Position numbers and translations under genes: made by a program. The notes beneath the pieces were generated by a model. It worked only from the letters and a program-made list of their open reading frames with translations. It was not told the DNA's origin and ran no database searches. 64,000 bases of DNA, taken from positions 1 to 64,000 of the forward strand of contig QCCW01000002.1 in NCBI GenBank assembly GCA_003281125.1. Direction: 5' to 3'. Position 1 is the stretch's first letter. The number at the start of each line of letters is the position of its first letter. Shown here in pieces: positions 54,529 to 64,000 of the stretch. This DNA is from Prochlorococcus sp. AG-347-N23 (lineage in GTDB: Bacteria; Cyanobacteriota; Cyanobacteriia; PCC-6307; Cyanobiaceae).

Positions 54529-55317
54529 ATTATTAATTTTAGGTAAGTCATCTAAATTACCCCTCCAAAATAAATCTGGTTCTACAGGTGTAAGGGATAT
54601 TTTATTATCTTGTATTTGAGATACATCACTAGGCCAATTCTTAGGACCATACCCTTTTGATTTAAGATCTAAAACTACCTCACCTGCTAACCAATAATAA
54701 TCATCACCCCTCGGGTCTTCTCTTTTTGAAAATTGATTTTTATATTTTCTTATTGATAATCTTGTCCAAGATAATTCTCTTATTTTGCTTTTCTCGCAAG
54801 GAGGTATGTTTAAATTTAATAGAAGTGAAGCTGGCCAGCTATCCTTAATGGCTTGTTCGGCAATATTCATTGCAATTTCTCCAGCAAATTCAAAATTCTT
54901 CCATTTAAAACTAGCTACACTTATTGCCATAGAGGGAACATTTTCTAAAGTGCCTTCCATGGCTGCAGCAACTGTGCCCGAACAAAAAATATCTGTTCCT
55001 AGATTTGGACCGTGATTTATTCCAGATAGAACTAAATCAGGTTTATTATCCAAGAGTTCAGATAGTGCTAATTTGACGCAATCAGCAGGCGTGCCCGAAC
55101 ATCCCCAAGCTTCAATTCCTTCCTCGAACAATGCGTCCGCTCTTTCTACTCTTAGAGGAGATTGTAAAGTAAGACCGTGACCAGTGGCGGATCTTTCTTG
55201 GTCAGGACATACTACTTTTACATTATGCCCTCTTTTTCGAGCTGATTTTGCTAATGCTCTTATTCCCGCTGCAAAAACACCATCATCATTGCTAATTAAT
55301 ATATTTAACGGTTTCAT
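54508..55317 (-). CDS. surE: 5'-nucleotidase SurE
   Basis: [46 protein letters not shown]. Confidence 0.97.
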   Translation of the reverse strand: MKPLNILISNDDGVFAAGIRALAKSARKRGHNVKVVCPDQERSATGHGLTLQSPLRVERADALFEEGIEAWGCSGTPADCVKLALSELLDNKPDLVLSGINHGPNLGTDIFCSGTVAAAMEGTLENVPSMAISVASFKWKNFEFAGEIAMNIAEQAIKDSWPASLLLNLNIPPCEKSKIRELSWTRLSIRKYKNQFSKREDPRGDDYYWLAGEVVLDLKSKGYGPKNWPSDVSQIQDNKISLTPVEPDLFWRGNLDDLPKINNSFVNPP

Positions 55318-55384
55318 TAATCAATAAATTTTATTTTGGACGATATTTAAGTAAGATGAAGCAATACTTATTTTTACTATATCA

Positions 55385-56392
55385 GTGAGTCAGATTGAAT
55401 CATTAGGTCAAATTGAGGAAAAACTAAATAATCTTTCTCTAACAGCAAAAAAAAATATAGAGAAAGCTCATACTCACGAAGAACTTGATCAATTAAGAGT
55501 TTCTTTGCTAGGTAAAAAAGGTGTTCTGTCGATTATCTTGAAAACAATGGGCCAATTATCTGCTACTGATAGACCAATTATTGGCCAGAAGGCTAATTTA
55601 ATAAAGATAAATTTGCAAGAATTAATAAATGAAAGAAAAAATCAACTTAATAGTGAAGCCTTAGATAAAAAGATTAAAACAGAAAAAATTGATGTAACTA
55701 TCCCTTCAATTGGAACCCCCCCTGGAAATAAACATCCTTTGATTTCAACTCAAGATGAAATAATTGATATTTTTTGTGGCTTAGGATATACAGTTGAAAG
55801 TGGCCCTGAAATAGAAACTGATTTTTATAATTTTGAGTCTCTCAATATACCCAAAAATCATCCCGCAAGAGATATGCAGGATACTTTTTACTTAGATGAA
55901 AATCGTCTATTAAGGACTCATACTTCTCCTGTTCAGATAAGATACTTAGAAAAAAATCCTCCACCAGTAAGAATTATTGCCCCGGGGAGAGTGTATAGGA
56001 GAGATGCTGTAGATGCTACTCATTCCCCTGTATTTAATCAGGTCGAGGTTTTATGTATCGATCAAGATATTAATTTTAGTCATTTAAGAGGAACAGTTCT
56101 TACTTTTTTAAAGACTTTTTTTGGTGATATTCCTGTAAGGTTTAGAGCTAGTTATTTCCCATTTACTGAACCTTCGGCAGAAGTAGATGTTCAGTGGAAA
56201 GGTAAATGGCTAGAAGTAATGGGATGCGGAATGGTAGATCCGAAGGTCTTAGAAAAATTAGGAATAGATTCTGAGAAATGGACAGGATTCGCAGCTGGAT
56301 TAGGAGTTGAAAGATTTTGTATGGTAAGACATCAGATTGACGACATCAGAAAATTTTATACAAATGATCTTAGATTCTTAGAACAGTTCTAA
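55385..56392 (+). CDS. pheS: Phenylalanyl-tRNA synthetase alpha subunit
   Basis: [46 protein letters not shown]-like motif; GTG start. Confidence 0.97.
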   Translation: MSQIESLGQIEEKLNNLSLTAKKNIEKAHTHEELDQLRVSLLGKKGVLSIILKTMGQLSATDRPIIGQKANLIKINLQELINERKNQLNSEALDKKIKTEKIDVTIPSIGTPPGNKHPLISTQDEIIDIFCGLGYTVESGPEIETDFYNFESLNIPKNHPARDMQDTFYLDENRLLRTHTSPVQIRYLEKNPPPVRIIAPGRVYRRDAVDATHSPVFNQVEVLCIDQDINFSHLRGTVLTFLKTFFGDIPVRFRASYFPFTEPSAEVDVQWKGKWLEVMGCGMVDPKVLEKLGIDSEKWTGFAAGLGVERFCMVRHQIDDIRKFYTNDLRFLEQF

Positions 56393-56463
56393 TAAAATTG
56401 AAATTTTATATTAGGATTGTCCATCAAATTAGTTTAAGATAGTTATAGTTTTTAGGTTTTTGA

Positions 56464-57372
56464 TTGGTACGTAAAGCAGGGCTAATAGTTAATGATGGGA
56501 AAGAACTTGCTGTTCGTACTGCAAGTGCTGTTGAGAAAAAATTGGAAAAATCTAATTATGAAGTTGTAAGGGTTAGTAGTTCTGGCGGAATGGTTGGATT
56601 CGCTAATCCTGACCAACATGTACGTCCATTGGGATATACAAACTGCGTTCCCGAGGGGTTTGACTCGTCAATGGAATTTGCAATAGTTCTTGGCGGAGAT
56701 GGAACCGTTCTTTCTGCAGCAAGGCAAACAGCACCTGCTAAAATTCCAATCCTTACAATTAATACTGGTCATTTAGGTTTTCTTGCGGAAGCTTATTTAT
56801 CAAATCTTGATGAAGCAATAAATAAAATCATTTCTGGAAATTGGGATATTGAAGAAAGAACATGCTTTATTATTAGTGTAATGAGGAATGATCAGAGGAG
56901 ATGGGAGTCTCTCTGTCTTAATGAGATGGCTCTCCATAGAGAACCTCTGACAAGTATGTGTCATTTTGAGATTTCTATTGGGCGACATGCTCCTGTGGAT
57001 ATATCAGCTGATGGAGTAATTCTATCTACTCCAACGGGTTCTACTGCATATTCGCTGAGTGCTGGAGGGCCAGTTATCACACCCGATTGCCCAGTTGTGC
57101 AATTAACTCCCATTGCACCGCATTCACTGGCATCTAGGGCATTGGTTTTTAATGATTCAGAGCCAGTTACTGTTTTCCCTGCAACTCCGGAAAGGTTGGT
57201 AATGGTTGTGGATGGAAATGCTGGTTGTTATGTTTGGCCTGAAGATAGAGTGTTAATAAGAAAAAGTAAACACTCAGTAAAGTTTATAAGACTTGAAGAT
57301 CATGAATTTTTCCAAGTTTTAAGAAATAAACTAGGTTGGGGTTTGCCTCATGTGGCTAAACCTAACAAATAA
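56464..57372 (+). CDS. nadK: NAD kinase
   Basis: [46 protein letters not shown] start. Confidence 0.96.
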   Translation: MVRKAGLIVNDGKELAVRTASAVEKKLEKSNYEVVRVSSSGGMVGFANPDQHVRPLGYTNCVPEGFDSSMEFAIVLGGDGTVLSAARQTAPAKIPILTINTGHLGFLAEAYLSNLDEAINKIISGNWDIEERTCFIISVMRNDQRRWESLCLNEMALHREPLTSMCHFEISIGRHAPVDISADGVILSTPTGSTAYSLSAGGPVITPDCPVVQLTPIAPHSLASRALVFNDSEPVTVFPATPERLVMVVDGNAGCYVWPEDRVLIRKSKHSVKFIRLEDHEFFQVLRNKLGWGLPHVAKPNK

Positions 57373-57385
57373 AAATTATTTAAAT

Positions 57386-58663
57386 TTATTTTTTTCCTTT
57401 TAGTAGAAAAACAGGATTATTTGGTTCCAATCTAATTCCTTCCGAGATACTTAAACTTTTATAGGTCTGAATTAAATTTAGATTTGTTTTGAAATTTTTA
57501 TCTTCTAATTCCTCTTTCAATTCCTTAATAGTTTGAATGTTAATTATTGGGATAACGATAATATCTCCAATTCGCATATCCTTAGACAGTTTATTAATTA
57601 TTTGAATTTTAGTCTTTTTATCACATCCTCCAATTACTAATCTATTAGGCTTTTCAAAAGAACTTAAATTCCTCGTGTTTAAAGTATTAATTATTTCTTC
57701 TTCAAAAATAAATTTTGGTTTAACTCCAAGCCTTTTTGAGTTTTCTAGTATTAATGCTTTTGATCCAATCCTTTTATCGATACAAAACAAATCTAAATTA
57801 GGGCTTAATTTTAATGCCTCTAAACCTATTGACCCACAACCTGCTCCTATGTCCCAAATGACACCATTTTTAGGGAGTTCTAGATCAGCCAAGATTTGAA
57901 CGCGAACCTCCCTCTTAGTAAATAAACTTGGTCTATCATCAAAAGTTTTAAAAATGTGGTCACTTATTCCAAAAAGAGGGAGATTATTATTTGAGTGATT
58001 TTTCTTTGTTTTTGTAAGAACAACAATGTTCAAACTTGATATATCAGAGGGTAATGATTCTTTAAGATTTAATTTTCTTATTTTTTCTTTGTCGAATCCT
58101 ATTTCTTCACAGAGCCAAAAATCATAGAAGTCAATCAGATTTAATTCTGATAAGTTTTCTTTGATTATTTCTAAACTTTTATTATTTGAATCAGTAATAA
58201 TAGACAAACTTGAAGGCTTTGTTTTAAGAGCCTCAACTAACTTAGTAGAATCTCTGCCGTGAATACTTACATTAACAGTATCTTGCCAAGGAATCTTTAA
58301 TTTACTAAATGCTAATTGAATGCAAGTATTTGAAGGGTAGAAACTTAATTCATCTTTTAAAAAATTTTCTAATAATATTCTCCCAATTCCAAACCAAAGT
58401 GGATCTCCTCTAGAAATTAAAATAACATCAGTTTTTTGAGATCTAAGCCAGTTAACTAGCTCTTTATTACTTTCACTAGAAAAAAATGATTTATTTTTTA
58501 ATAGATCATTTTGGATCCATGATTTAATTTCTTCAAAATATGAATTTGGAACTGCAATATTTTCAGTTTTTAAAAATAGATTTTGTAATTTAAAAGATAG
58601 ATCCTCAAATTTATAAGAATTAATTCCAATTACATGAATTTTTCTATTAACTTCAGTCATCAA
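57386..58663 (-). CDS. cobL: Precorrin-6Y C5,15-methyltransferase (CbiE/CbiT-like)
   Basis: SRGDPLWFGIGRILLENF, C-terminal FTKREVRVQILADLELPKNGVIWDIGAGCGSIGLEAL. Confidence 0.93.
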   Translation of the reverse strand: MMTEVNRKIHVIGINSYKFEDLSFKLQNLFLKTENIAVPNSYFEEIKSWIQNDLLKNKSFFSSESNKELVNWLRSQKTDVILISRGDPLWFGIGRILLENFLKDELSFYPSNTCIQLAFSKLKIPWQDTVNVSIHGRDSTKLVEALKTKPSSLSIITDSNNKSLEIIKENLSELNLIDFYDFWLCEEIGFDKEKIRKLNLKESLPSDISSLNIVVLTKTKKNHSNNNLPLFGISDHIFKTFDDRPSLFTKREVRVQILADLELPKNGVIWDIGAGCGSIGLEALKLSPNLDLFCIDKRIGSKALILENSKRLGVKPKFIFEEEIINTLNTRNLSSFEKPNRLVIGGCDKKTKIQIINKLSKDMRIGDIIVIPIINIQTIKELKEELEDKNFKTNLNLIQTYKSLSISEGIRLEPNNPVFLLKGKK

Positions 58664-58742
58664 TATTTAATGAAATGGAACTAAATTGTTTGAATGTTTT
58701 ATTAAATTATCTTATTATTATTCGAGTTACTAAGTAAATTAA

Positions 58743-58994
58743 TTGTCTGAAAGGAGAAAGAGATTACATGATTTATTGTTAACTCTAATTAATAAAGATA
58801 GTGAATTTGAGTTTATTGAAGAAGATTCTAGCGATTTAACATCTAGCTATTCTGAAAAAGACACTTTGAATCTATCTCGAGTTATAGAAAAAAATCGTAA
58901 AATAATCAAAAGATATCAAGCTATTGTAAGAACAGCTGTAACTCTAGATGCCCTGATGGATTCTGAAAATGAAGAAAATTACAAAATCAAATAA
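58743..58994 (+). CDS. Hypothetical protein, 83 aa
   Basis: TTG-start ORF overlapping the next CDS by 26 nt. Confidence 0.5.
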   Translation: MSERRKRLHDLLLTLINKDSEFEFIEEDSSDLTSSYSEKDTLNLSRVIEKNRKIIKRYQAIVRTAVTLDALMDSENEENYKIK

Positions 58995-59469
58995 AAATAT
59001 TTTTTTAAAAGGAATATTACCTTTATTTTTACTACTATCCTTTATTTTTAACCCATTAAAAGTATCTGCAGAAGTTGCAGAAACAGAAATTAATGGGGAA
59101 TTAATAAATGCTAGTAGTGAGTTTTTAAGGGACTTGGACTTTGAAACTTGGCAATTAGTAGCTTATAAATCACCTCTTTTTGAAGATAAATTGATCTTGA
59201 GAGTAATAGGATATCCAGGAAATCTCCGAATTGATCATCCTACTTACTTGAGGGTTGAATCAGGGAGAAAACAGTGGCTTTTAGATGATAAAACATTACT
59301 TAATATGGAATTAGCAAATGATGGAAGACAAGCTGCAGCAGAATTCGATCTTGATGAATTGATTAAAAATTTAGATAAAAATAGACCATTAAGATTATAT
59401 TTGTCAGGAGTTTTTTCTGAGTTACCCGTTCCTCCCTTCGTTGTTAAAGAGTGGAGATCAATAAACTGA
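58969..59469 (+). CDS. DUF3122-like putative secreted protein
   Basis: N-terminal signal segment; FETWQLVAYKSPLFEDKLILRVIGYPG. Confidence 0.7.
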   Translation: MKKITKSNKNIFLKGILPLFLLLSFIFNPLKVSAEVAETEINGELINASSEFLRDLDFETWQLVAYKSPLFEDKLILRVIGYPGNLRIDHPTYLRVESGRKQWLLDDKTLLNMELANDGRQAAAEFDLDELIKNLDKNRPLRLYLSGVFSELPVPPFVVKEWRSIN

Positions 59470-59484
59470 ATTTGAGTTTTGGTG

Positions 59485-60579
59485 ATGTCTGAAAAAAATA
59501 TAAGCCATAGAAAATGGATGAAAAGAGCAATTTTTTTGGCTTCTTTAGGCAAAAATACAACTAGCCCTAATCCTAGGGTGGGAGCGGTGATACTTGATAA
59601 GAATGGAAGCCTTATTTCAGAAGGATTTCACTTCAAGGCAGGGATGCCTCATGCAGAGGCAATGGCTTTTAATAATTTAAAAAAGGATGCTAAAGGTGGA
59701 ACAATGTATGTGAATCTTGAACCTTGTTGCCATCTAGGTAAAACACCTCCATGTGTAGATAAGGTGATATCCTCTGGGATAAAAAAGGTATATATATCTA
59801 TTGAAGACCCTGATAAAAGAGTCTCTGGTAAAGGTATTAAGCTTCTAAAAGAATCTGGAATACAAGTTCACTTAGGATTATGTAAAAAAGAATCCTTAGA
59901 TCTAAATAAGGCTTTCATTCACAGGAATACTACTAAAAAGGCATTTGGTGTTCTTAAATGGGCAATGAGTATAGATGGAAGAATAGCTTTAAAAAATGGA
60001 AAAAGTAAATGGATTACTAATGATGAATCAAGGTCATTAGTTCATTCTTTTAGAGCAGAATTTGATGCAATAATCATTGGGGGAAACACATTAAGAAGAG
60101 ACAATCCACTTTTGACTTCTAGAGGTTCTAAAAATCCTGAGCCTTTGCGAGTTGTTTTCACAAAAAGTTTAGATCTCCCTTCAAAATCTAATCTTTGGGA
60201 TTGTAGTAAGGCAAAAACTTTAGTTATTTATGATTCTTCTACAGCAAATGAAAACTACCTCTCAAGGATTCCGAAATGTGTGGAGGTTGAAAAGGTATTA
60301 TCAGATAATCCAGAGTTAATTTCAAAAATACTTGCAAAAAGAGGATGTAATAAAGTACTTTGGGAATGTGGCCCTGGGTTGGCTACTGCCGCTATTCAAT
60401 CTAATTGTATTCAGGAGCTTATTACCTTTATTGCCCCAAAAATTTTAGGTGGAGAAAATAGTATGAATCCCCTAAGTGATTTTGAATTTAGAGAAATGCA
60501 GGAAATTATAAAATTAAGTGATTCTCAGTTTAGTTTGATTGGGAATGATATATGTATTAAGAGTTCATTTAAAAATTAA
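59485..60579 (+). CDS. ribD: Riboflavin biosynthesis deaminase/reductase
   Basis: TSPNPRVGAVIL, HAEAMAF, YVNLEPCCHLGKTPPCVDKVI, WAMSIDGRIAL. Confidence 0.95.
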   Translation: MSEKNISHRKWMKRAIFLASLGKNTTSPNPRVGAVILDKNGSLISEGFHFKAGMPHAEAMAFNNLKKDAKGGTMYVNLEPCCHLGKTPPCVDKVISSGIKKVYISIEDPDKRVSGKGIKLLKESGIQVHLGLCKKESLDLNKAFIHRNTTKKAFGVLKWAMSIDGRIALKNGKSKWITNDESRSLVHSFRAEFDAIIIGGNTLRRDNPLLTSRGSKNPEPLRVVFTKSLDLPSKSNLWDCSKAKTLVIYDSSTANENYLSRIPKCVEVEKVLSDNPELISKILAKRGCNKVLWECGPGLATAAIQSNCIQELITFIAPKILGGENSMNPLSDFEFREMQEIIKLSDSQFSLIGNDICIKSSFKN

Positions 60580-60597
60580 TTTTGTACTAATTTTTAT

Positions 60598-60625
60598 GGG
60601 TCAAAGTACCGTACGGTTCTTACCC
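60598..60625. promoter_or_regulatory. Imperfect palindrome upstream of ftsH
   Basis: GGGTcAAagtACCGTACGGTtcTTACCC with perfect ACCGTACGGT core. Confidence 0.5.
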
Positions 60626-60664
60626 AAAAAAAACAATACAGATACGGAAACTCTTCGTTTAGTT

Positions 60665-60670
60665 TATAAT
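60665..60670 (+). promoter_or_regulatory. -10 element of ftsH promoter
   Basis: TATAAT 23 nt before the ftsH ATG. Confidence 0.55.
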
Positions 60671-60692
60671 AAGATCAAAATAAATTATAACT

Positions 60693-62555
60693 ATGCCAAT
60701 AAGACAAGACGATAATCAACCTAATAGAAAATTTGGAATTGTAAATATTATTTTAATAGGAGTTGGAGCTTTACTTTTATTTAGTAGCCTTTTCCCTAAT
60801 CAAAATATGCAAATCCCCAGGGTTCCTTATTCCTTATTTATAGATCAGGTTAATGATGGTGAAGTAAGGCGTGCATATATCACTCAAGAACAGATTAGAT
60901 ATGAATTAAATGGAGCTGAAGAAGGCGCCCCTTCTGTATTAGCAACCACTCCAATTTTTGATATGGACCTTCCACAAAGGCTTGAAAGTAAAGGGGTAGA
61001 ATTTGCAGCTGCTCCTCCCAAAAAACCTAACTTCTTCTCAACTATCTTGAGTTGGGTAGTTCCTCCTTTAATTTTTATCCTTGTGTTACAATTTTTCGCA
61101 AGAAGAAGTATGGGAGGTGGAGGTGCTCAAGGAGCCCTAAGCTTTACTAAAAGTAAAGCTAAAGTTTATGTTCCAGATGATGAATCTAAAGTAACTTTTG
61201 CTGATGTAGCAGGAGTTGATGAAGCAAAAGATGAATTAACAGAAATAGTAGATTTCTTAAAGAAACCAGAAAGATATACAGATATAGGGGCGAGAATACC
61301 AAAAGGAGTGCTTTTAGTTGGTCCTCCAGGAACAGGCAAAACTCTTCTTTCTAAAGCTGTTGCGGGTGAAGCAGAAGTTCCTTTTTTTATTATTTCAGGT
61401 TCTGAATTTGTTGAACTTTTTGTTGGTGCAGGTGCAGCAAGAGTAAGGGATTTATTTGAACAAGCAAAGAAAAAAGCCCCTTGCATTATTTTTATTGACG
61501 AATTGGATGCCATCGGTAAGAGTCGATCTGGATCTATGGGAGTAGTAGGTGGTAATGACGAGAGAGAACAAACTTTAAATCAACTTCTTACAGAAATGGA
61601 TGGATTTGCCTCAGCCGATAAGCCAGTCATCGTACTTGCTGCAACTAACCAGCCCGAAGTGCTTGACGCGGCCCTTTTAAGACCAGGAAGATTCGACAGA
61701 CAAGTTTTAGTAGATAGACCAGATTTATCAGGCAGAAAAACTATACTAGAGATCTATACAAAAAAAATTAAACTTGCAGATTCAATAGATTTAGATTCTA
61801 TTGCCCAAGCTACTAGTGGATTCGCAGGAGCTGATTTAGCTAACATGGTAAATGAAGCTGCTTTACTTGCAGCCAGAGCCAAGCGAAAAAGTGTAGAACA
61901 ACAAGATTTAAGTGAAGCCATAGAAAGAGTTGTTGCTGGTTTGGAAAAAAAGAGCCGTGTTTTACAAGATGATGAAAAGAAAGTCGTTGCATACCATGAA
62001 GTCGGTCATGCGATTGTTGGTCATCTTATGCCTGGAGGTTCAAAAGTTGCAAAGATTTCCATTGTACCAAGAGGCATGAGTGCACTTGGTTATACTCTTC
62101 AATTGCCAACTGAAGAAAGATTCTTAAATTCAAAAGAAGAATTAAAAGGACAAATTGCTACACTTCTTGGAGGAAGGTCTGCAGAAGAGGTAGTTTTTGG
62201 AAAGATTACTACAGGGGCTTCAAATGATTTACAAAGAGCAACCGATATAGCTGAACAAATGGTTGGTACATTTGGTATGAGCGATATTCTTGGTCCGCTT
62301 GCTTACGATAAACAAGGTGGTGGTCAGTTTCTAGGCAATGGTAATAATCCTAGGAGATCTGTTAGTGATGCTACTGCTCAAGCAATAGATAAAGAGGTTA
62401 GAGATTTAGTTGATGATGCGCATGAAACTGCACTTAATATTTTGAGGAATAATTTAACTCTTCTGGAATCAATTTCTCAAAAAATATTAAAAGAAGAAGT
62501 TATTGAAGGAGATGATCTCAAAAATCTCCTAGCAGAAAGTAAAATGCCTGCATAG
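60693..62555 (+). CDS. ftsH: ATP-dependent zinc metalloprotease FtsH
   Basis: LLVGPPGTGKTLLSKAVAGEAEVPFF, SRH AATNQPEVLDAALLRPGRFDRQ, HEVGHAIVGH zinc site. Confidence 0.98.
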   Translation: MPIRQDDNQPNRKFGIVNIILIGVGALLLFSSLFPNQNMQIPRVPYSLFIDQVNDGEVRRAYITQEQIRYELNGAEEGAPSVLATTPIFDMDLPQRLESKGVEFAAAPPKKPNFFSTILSWVVPPLIFILVLQFFARRSMGGGGAQGALSFTKSKAKVYVPDDESKVTFADVAGVDEAKDELTEIVDFLKKPERYTDIGARIPKGVLLVGPPGTGKTLLSKAVAGEAEVPFFIISGSEFVELFVGAGAARVRDLFEQAKKKAPCIIFIDELDAIGKSRSGSMGVVGGNDEREQTLNQLLTEMDGFASADKPVIVLAATNQPEVLDAALLRPGRFDRQVLVDRPDLSGRKTILEIYTKKIKLADSIDLDSIAQATSGFAGADLANMVNEAALLAARAKRKSVEQQDLSEAIERVVAGLEKKSRVLQDDEKKVVAYHEVGHAIVGHLMPGGSKVAKISIVPRGMSALGYTLQLPTEERFLNSKEELKGQIATLLGGRSAEEVVFGKITTGASNDLQRATDIAEQMVGTFGMSDILGPLAYDKQGGGQFLGNGNNPRRSVSDATAQAIDKEVRDLVDDAHETALNILRNNLTLLESISQKILKEEVIEGDDLKNLLAESKMPA

Positions 62556-62583
62556 TAGAATCTTGATTTAACTAAAAATATTC

Positions 62584-63510
62584 ATGATAAAACCAAATAA
62601 GCTTGCTAAAAATAATTTCCTATCAAGCTTGGATTTATCAACTGATGAGGTTTTGCATATTTTAGATCTTGCAAATAATTTTAAAAATAAAAAATTAAAT
62701 ATTGATCTTAGCAATAAAGTTTTAGGATTAATTTTTGATAAGTCATCAACACGCACAAGAGTTAGTTTTCAAGTTGCGATGACTAGACTTGGTGGAACTA
62801 CTATTGACCTCAATCCCTCAACATCACAAATTGGAAGAGGCGAGCCAATTAAAGATACTGCAAGAGTTTTAAGTAGATATTGTGATGTTATTGCAATTAG
62901 AACATTTGATCATTTAGATTTGGAAGAATATGCAAAGTGGTCTACAAAGCCAGTTATTAATGCTCTTACAGACTTAGAACATCCATGTCAGGCTTTAGCT
63001 GATTTTTTAACCATTAAGGAGGAATTTCTTAATTTCAAAGATGTAGTTTTGACATTTATTGGAGACGGTAATAACGTCGCAAATTCTCTTATTTTATGTG
63101 GGGCGTTATTGGGAGTAGAAGTTAGGATTGCATGTCCCAAGGGTTATTGTCCAAATCCACTTTTCATCAAAAAAGCTCGTGAAATTTATAAGAATGAAAA
63201 TATGTTGAGAATCACTAATGATCCCTATACTGCTGTAAGCGGGGCAAATGTTTTGTATACGGATGTATGGTCATCTATGGGTCAAGAAAATCAAAAGGAA
63301 GAAAAGGATAAAGTTTTTAATGGATTTACTCTCGATAGTGATTTAGTGGGAAAGGCAGATCAAGATGCAATTATTCTTCATTGTCTTCCTGCCTATAGAG
63401 ATAAAGAAATTACTGATAAAGTATTTGAAAGTAAAAAAAGTAGAATCTTTGAACAAGCAGAAAATAGAATGCATGCACAACAAGCTCTTCTTTCATGCCT
63501 TCTTTCCTGA
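62584..63510 (+). CDS. argF: Ornithine carbamoyltransferase
   Basis: DKSSTRTRVSFQVAMTRLGG, DLEHPCQALADFLT, HCLPAYRDKEIT. Confidence 0.97.
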   Translation: MIKPNKLAKNNFLSSLDLSTDEVLHILDLANNFKNKKLNIDLSNKVLGLIFDKSSTRTRVSFQVAMTRLGGTTIDLNPSTSQIGRGEPIKDTARVLSRYCDVIAIRTFDHLDLEEYAKWSTKPVINALTDLEHPCQALADFLTIKEEFLNFKDVVLTFIGDGNNVANSLILCGALLGVEVRIACPKGYCPNPLFIKKAREIYKNENMLRITNDPYTAVSGANVLYTDVWSSMGQENQKEEKDKVFNGFTLDSDLVGKADQDAIILHCLPAYRDKEITDKVFESKKSRIFEQAENRMHAQQALLSCLLS

Positions 63511-63536
63511 AAAGATTGCAATTTGTCCTTTGAAGA

Positions 63537-63566
63537 GGTACAAATGTATTAGAGTACAAATGTTTC
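63537..63566 (+). promoter_or_regulatory. Tandem LexA-box-like direct repeats at lexA
   Basis: GGTACAAATGTATT (63537) and AGTACAAATGTTTC (63553), each close to RGTACNNNDGTWC. Confidence 0.6.
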
Positions 63567-63567
63567 T

Positions 63568-64000
63568 ATGGTAACTACCGAAGATAATAATCTTACAGAT
63601 GCTCAAAATGAGCTTTATGCATGGATAAAGAATTATATGAGGGACTTCCAACATAGTCCTTCGATAAGGCAAATGATGCAAGCTATGGGTCTTAAATCGC
63701 CCGCTCCCATTCAAAGTCGTTTAAAACATTTACAAGAAAAAGGATATATATCATGGCAAGAAGGTAAAGCAAGAACACTTCAATTAGTTGATGATTTAGT
63801 AGAAGGGATCCCAATTATGGGATCGGTAGCAGCTGGAGGTTTAGTTGAAACTTTTTCTGATGTTAATGACAATTTAGATATATCAGATGTCTTAAAGAAA
63901 AAGAATATTTTTGCACTCACAGTAAATGGGGATTCAATGATTGATGCGTGTATAGCTGATGGTGACATGGTTTTGATGGAGTCAATCAATGATGTATATT
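63568..64000 (+). CDS. lexA: LexA repressor, 3' truncated by window end
   Basis: Translated from sequence: MVTTEDNNLTDAQNELYAWIKNYMRDFQHSPSIRQMMQAMGLKSPAPIQSRLKHLQEKGYI..., VAAGG cleavage region, NGDSMID catalytic Ser. Confidence 0.93.
   Translation, partial: MVTTEDNNLTDAQNELYAWIKNYMRDFQHSPSIRQMMQAMGLKSPAPIQSRLKHLQEKGYISWQEGKARTLQLVDDLVEGIPIMGSVAAGGLVETFSDVNDNLDISDVLKKKNIFALTVNGDSMIDACIADGDMVLMESINDVY

Noticed and set aside
56392-56409. ATAAAATT-GA-AATTTTAT hairpin after pheS as a terminator
   Set aside because: Stem is A/T only with no G/C pairs and no T-run; expected by chance in this composition.
61166-61513. 115-aa antisense ORF in ftsH
   Set aside because: Shadow ORF opposite the conserved AAA domain.
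1-64000. CRISPR, transposon, prophage or defence island
   Set aside because: No spaced direct repeats, transposase, integrase, phage structural or recognised defence genes; content is core metabolism, division and translation.

Overview
AT-rich, very gene-dense window that reads as Prochlorococcus (high-light clade-like) core chromosome. This assignment is inferred from gene content (NiSOD sodN/sodX, small hli protein, cyanobacterial Ftn2/ARC6, DUF3086/DUF3119/DUF3611 proteins, clpR-clpP pair). No search was run. I recognise about 60 protein genes, including pyrF (partial), plsY, glgX-like, hup, cobD, ilvC, clpP/clpR, hemW, panB, ftsZ, ftsQ, ddl, miaB, folC, argD, murA, lpd, trpC, sodX/sodN, lnt, mnmA, nnr, a type II sigma factor, pdhA, ftn2, ffh, rpsP, phoH, era, trmD, ispF, larB, thiS/thiE, ribF, surE, pheS, nadK, cobL, ribD, ftsH, argF and lexA (partial). 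RNA genes are tRNA-Gly(TCC), tRNA-His(GTG), tRNA-Leu(CAA) and the SRP 4.5S-like RNA. There is no CRISPR array, transposase, integrase or phage module. I see no convincing undescribed multi-gene system. The items most worth following up are: (1) two genes, sodX and a TrmH/SpoU methyltransferase, whose conserved N-termini have no ATG/GTG/TTG start, with sodX joined to sodN by TAATC instead of TAATG; (2) widespread tail-to-tail overlap of convergent genes, including pairs sharing a TTAA double stop; (3) tandem LexA-box-like repeats at lexA; (4) two unannotated overlapping single-TM micro-ORFs near 26.7 kb; (5) a long non-coding, partly GC-rich region before hup; (6) a palindrome upstream of ftsH.
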